From NCBI GenBank assembly GCA_031262845.1, contig JAISGZ010000242.1, positions 1-8,653 of the forward strand: 8,653 bases of DNA, given 5' to 3'. This document shows positions 7,776 through 8,653 of the stretch, in pieces (within the stretch, counting starts at the first letter, position 1; each line of letters begins with the position of its first letter). The notes under the pieces were generated by a model, which did no database searches, was not told the DNA's origin, and saw only the letters and a program-made list of their open reading frames with translations. Source of the DNA: Propionibacteriaceae bacterium. Its GTDB lineage: Bacteria; Actinomycetota; Actinomycetes; Propionibacteriales; Propionibacteriaceae. Position numbers and translations under genes: made by a program.

Positions 7776-7787
7776 ACACCTGTTCGA
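7772..7787 (-). promoter_or_regulatory. LexA operator (SOS box 1, lexA side)
   Basis: The minus strand reads TCGAACAGGTGTTTGA, one base away from the two half-sites of TCGAAC-N4-GTTCGA (T for C in the right half). It overlaps the -35 of lexA and is the likely autoregulatory site. It is identical to the box at 7846-7861 on the other strand. Confidence 0.9.
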
Positions 7788-7845
7788 TCGTGTCGCGCAA
7801 TTGTCAGACCAAACCCGTGAAATGGGCGGTGAGTCCGGGAGGATT

Positions 7846-7861
7846 TCGAACAGGTGTTTGA
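7846..7861 (+). promoter_or_regulatory. LexA operator (SOS box 2, small-gene -35 side)
   Basis: The plus strand reads TCGAACAGGTGTTTGA, the exact mirror copy of the lexA-side box. Its last four bases TTGA begin the predicted -35 TTGAAT (7858-7863) of the divergent small gene. Centre-to-centre distance to box 1 is 74 bp. Confidence 0.88.
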
Positions 7862-7886
7862 ATTCTCGCTCCGGACGTGATAGACA
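7858..7886 (+). promoter_or_regulatory. Predicted promoter of the SOS small membrane protein gene
   Basis: A -35 TTGAAT (7858-7863), a 17-base spacer and a -10 TAGACA (7881-7886) predict transcription from about 7892-7894, leaving a leader of about 37 bases before the ATG at 7931. The -35 is embedded in SOS box 2, and SOS box 3 lies just at or after the start point. The -10 matches the consensus only moderately. Confidence 0.55.
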
Positions 7887-7894
7887 TGACCTAT

Positions 7895-7910
7895 TCGAAC
7901 ATATGTTCGA
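7895..7910 (+). promoter_or_regulatory. LexA operator (SOS box 3, perfect palindrome)
   Basis: TCGAACATATGTTCGA is a perfect 16-bp palindrome and an ideal match to the actinobacterial LexA box. It falls at the predicted transcription start of the divergent small gene and 20 bases before its ATG. It is probably the strongest of the three operators. Confidence 0.93.
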
Positions 7911-7915
7911 TGAAC

Positions 7916-7924
7916 GGAAGGAAG
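7916..7924 (+). promoter_or_regulatory. Ribosome binding site fixing the small-gene start
   Basis: GGAAGGAAG ends six bases before ATG 7931, with AAGGAAG close to the ideal Shine-Dalgarno sequence. It selects ATG 7931 over the in-frame GTG 7877 and the ATGs at 7886 and 7910, which lie in or upstream of the operator and predicted promoter. Confidence 0.8.
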
Positions 7925-7930
7925 CTGATC

Positions 7931-8221
7931 ATGAGCGCAATACCGTGGTACGTCGAATCTCAACCGGTGCCGTCCCAGCGACCGGTGCTTCGGCTTGTCA
8001 CCGACAGGCCAGATGAAGCGGATGATGTGTTGCCGCTTTCGGTGGCGGAGGTAGCTCAGCCGCGGGTTACGGTCCGGTCAGACCGGGCCGACGCGGTGAC
8101 TTGGCGCTTGACTCAGCGGGGGGTGGCGTTGGCGTTAGCCGGTTTGGGAACGCTTGTGGCCAGTGCCACCGGTACGTTGATCTGGGGTTTCTTACAGGTG
8201 CCGAATCTGCCACTGGCCTGA
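7931..8221 (+). CDS. Small SOS-controlled membrane protein, candidate cell-division inhibitor without LysM
   Basis: A 96-residue protein with a cytoplasmic-looking N-terminal part (about 1-60, rich in Val, Asp, Pro and Arg), an arginine-containing RLTQRG motif, one hydrophobic segment (about 67-90, GVALALAGLGTLVASATGTL onward) and only a few residues (PNLPLA) after it. No signal peptidase site is obvious. Position and control match the genes beside lexA in actinobacteria that encode SOS cell-division inhibitors (mycobacterial Rv2719c, corynebacterial DivS, firmicute YneA). Those of the Rv2719c/YneA type have a disordered N-terminus, a membrane segment preceded by basic residues, and then a LysM domain. 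Here the frame stops right after the membrane segment, and no LysM-like sequence appears in any forward frame up to 8366, so it is naturally short or an old truncation. Function is inferred from context only; two LexA boxes make SOS induction very likely. Confidence 0.8.
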   Translation: MSAIPWYVESQPVPSQRPVLRLVTDRPDEADDVLPLSVAEVAQPRVTVRSDRADAVTWRLTQRGVALALAGLGTLVASATGTLIWGFLQVPNLPLA

Positions 8222-8262
8222 CCTGGCGCTGGCTGCCAAATCGCTGACAGACCACGAGGAGA

Positions 8263-8317
8263 CTGCTGAAAATCTCCCGCACCCGTCACGTCTCCCGGAA
8301 CGGGCGATCTTCAGCAG
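8263..8317. terminator. Long imperfect hairpin after the small gene, possible terminator or repeat element
   Basis: CTGCTGAA (8263-8270) pairs perfectly with TTCAGCAG (8310-8317). The stem continues with ATC/GAT and CCCG/CGGG, each separated by a one-base mismatch, giving about 15 pairs around a loop of about 21 bases. It begins 42 bases after the small-gene stop. No run of T follows, which is common for actinobacterial terminators but leaves the role open. A small dispersed inverted-repeat element is the alternative. Confidence 0.5.
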
Positions 8318-8353
8318 AAGCCCTAGGCGACGCTGGCGAGTCGGTGAACGCTG

Positions 8354-8359
8354 TAGCCT
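8354..8359 (+). promoter_or_regulatory. Putative -10 element before the last gene
   Basis: TAGCCT (TAnnnT) lies seven bases before ATG 8367, a leaderless-type spacing, and the TAGCCTGGG string is shared with the lexA promoter. No clear -35 is present. GGGAG at 8360-8364 could instead act as a ribosome site, but it is only two bases from the ATG, which is unusually close. Confidence 0.35.
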
Positions 8360-8366
8360 GGGAGTT

Positions 8367-8653
8367 ATGACTCACGAGAATTTTGGGCCAGCCACTGGGG
8401 AGCCAGGATCGTCTGGCGCCGACCCGGATGACGCCGCTGGAACCAGTGGACCGTCACCGATCCCACCCGTTCCTCATTATGAGACGCCTCAGCCGACCAG
8501 CCCCTGGGCTAACCCCAACTCAGCTGAGTCATCCGGTCTGAACCTAGCCAGCCCGGAAACTGATTCAGTCACCGGAGGTTTCAGTCCCACCACCGGTGGT
8601 TTCAATCCCGCTTCGTCGGCTCAGAACCCGACCGCCGACTGGAATCAATCGAA
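8367..8653 (+). CDS. Pro/Ser/Gly-rich protein of unknown function (N-terminal part, cut by window edge)
   Basis: An open frame from ATG 8367 runs past the right edge (95 full codons plus two bases). The residues are low in complexity and acidic, rich in Pro, Ser, Gly, Asn, Thr and Ala (for example PSPIPPVPHYETP and PTSPWANPNS), with almost no basic residues. Two seven-residue repeats TGGFSPT/TGGFNPA occur near residues 69-82. No domain, signal peptide or membrane segment is seen in this part. Such N-termini are common as disordered cytoplasmic tails of actinobacterial membrane proteins, but the rest of the gene is needed. The frame is supported by consistent GC-rich third positions, the TAGCCT element and the absence of a competing gene. 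It is not the nrdR often found near lexA, judging from this N-terminus. Confidence 0.6.
   Translation, partial: MTHENFGPATGEPGSSGADPDDAAGTSGPSPIPPVPHYETPQPTSPWANPNSAESSGLNLASPETDSVTGGFSPTTGGFNPASSAQNPTADWNQS
8571..8612 (+). repeat. Two 21-bp tandem coding repeats
   Basis: Two 21-base units (8571-8591 and 8592-8612), beginning ACCGGAGGTTTCAGTCCC and ACCGGTGGTTTCAATCCC, encode TGGFSPT and TGGFNPA in the Pro/Ser-rich protein. Differences are few and the reading frame is kept. This is probably the start of, or all of, a short repeat in a disordered segment. Confidence 0.7.

Noticed and set aside
7877..7930. Upstream GTG start (7877) for the small membrane protein
   Set aside because: It would put SOS box 3 and the predicted -10 inside the coding sequence. 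ATG 7931 has an excellent ribosome site six bases ahead.
8222..8366. A LysM domain lost by frameshift downstream of the small gene
   Set aside because: None of the three forward frames in this gap gives a LysM-like sequence, and a hairpin occupies much of it, so a recent frameshift is not supported.

Overview
The window looks like chromosomal DNA from a high-GC Gram-positive bacterium (Actinomycetota). The grounds are GC-rich codon use, a mycobacterial-type LexA, LexA operators of the TCGAAC-N4-GTTCGA class, a UvrD2-type helicase, TAnnnT -10 elements placed 6-7 nt before start codons (leaderless style), and a small membrane-protein gene divergent from lexA. RecBCD occurs in only part of this phylum. 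A propionibacterial relative is possible, but that is a guess. No tRNA, rRNA, CRISPR array, transposase or phage gene is visible.

Layout. Positions 1-5387 on the minus strand carry a recC-recB operon. recC is complete (1,183 aa). It overlaps the start of recB by ATGA, and recB runs off the left edge after 613 residues that hold its helicase motor. The RecB nuclease domain and any recD lie outside the window. A divergent gene at 5475-6923 (+) encodes a compact 482-aa helicase most like actinobacterial UvrD2, without most of the 2B subdomain, the tetracysteine element and the HRDC domain. It converges on lexA (6964-7740, -), whose last bases are duplicated in tandem. Between lexA and a divergent 96-aa single-pass membrane protein gene (7931-8221, +) lies a 190-bp control region with three LexA operators. 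Two are identical 16-mers in mirror orientation, each embedding the -35 of one of the two promoters. The third is a perfect palindrome near the predicted +1 of the small gene. A hairpin follows the small gene. At 8367 a Pro/Ser/Gly-rich coding region begins and is cut by the right edge.

Function. The window is a DNA-damage locus: RecBC(D) processes double-strand breaks into recombinogenic ends, the UvrD-like helicase is probably a repair or replication translocase, LexA is the SOS repressor, and the small membrane protein occupies the genomic and regulatory position of the SOS cell-division inhibitors (Rv2719c/DivS/YneA type). Only the lexA/small-gene promoter region shows LexA boxes; I saw none at recC or the helicase.

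The points I find most worth a second look are the mirrored operator/promoter design at lexA, the small SOS gene that ends just after its membrane segment with no LysM domain, and the stripped-down UvrD2-like helicase.
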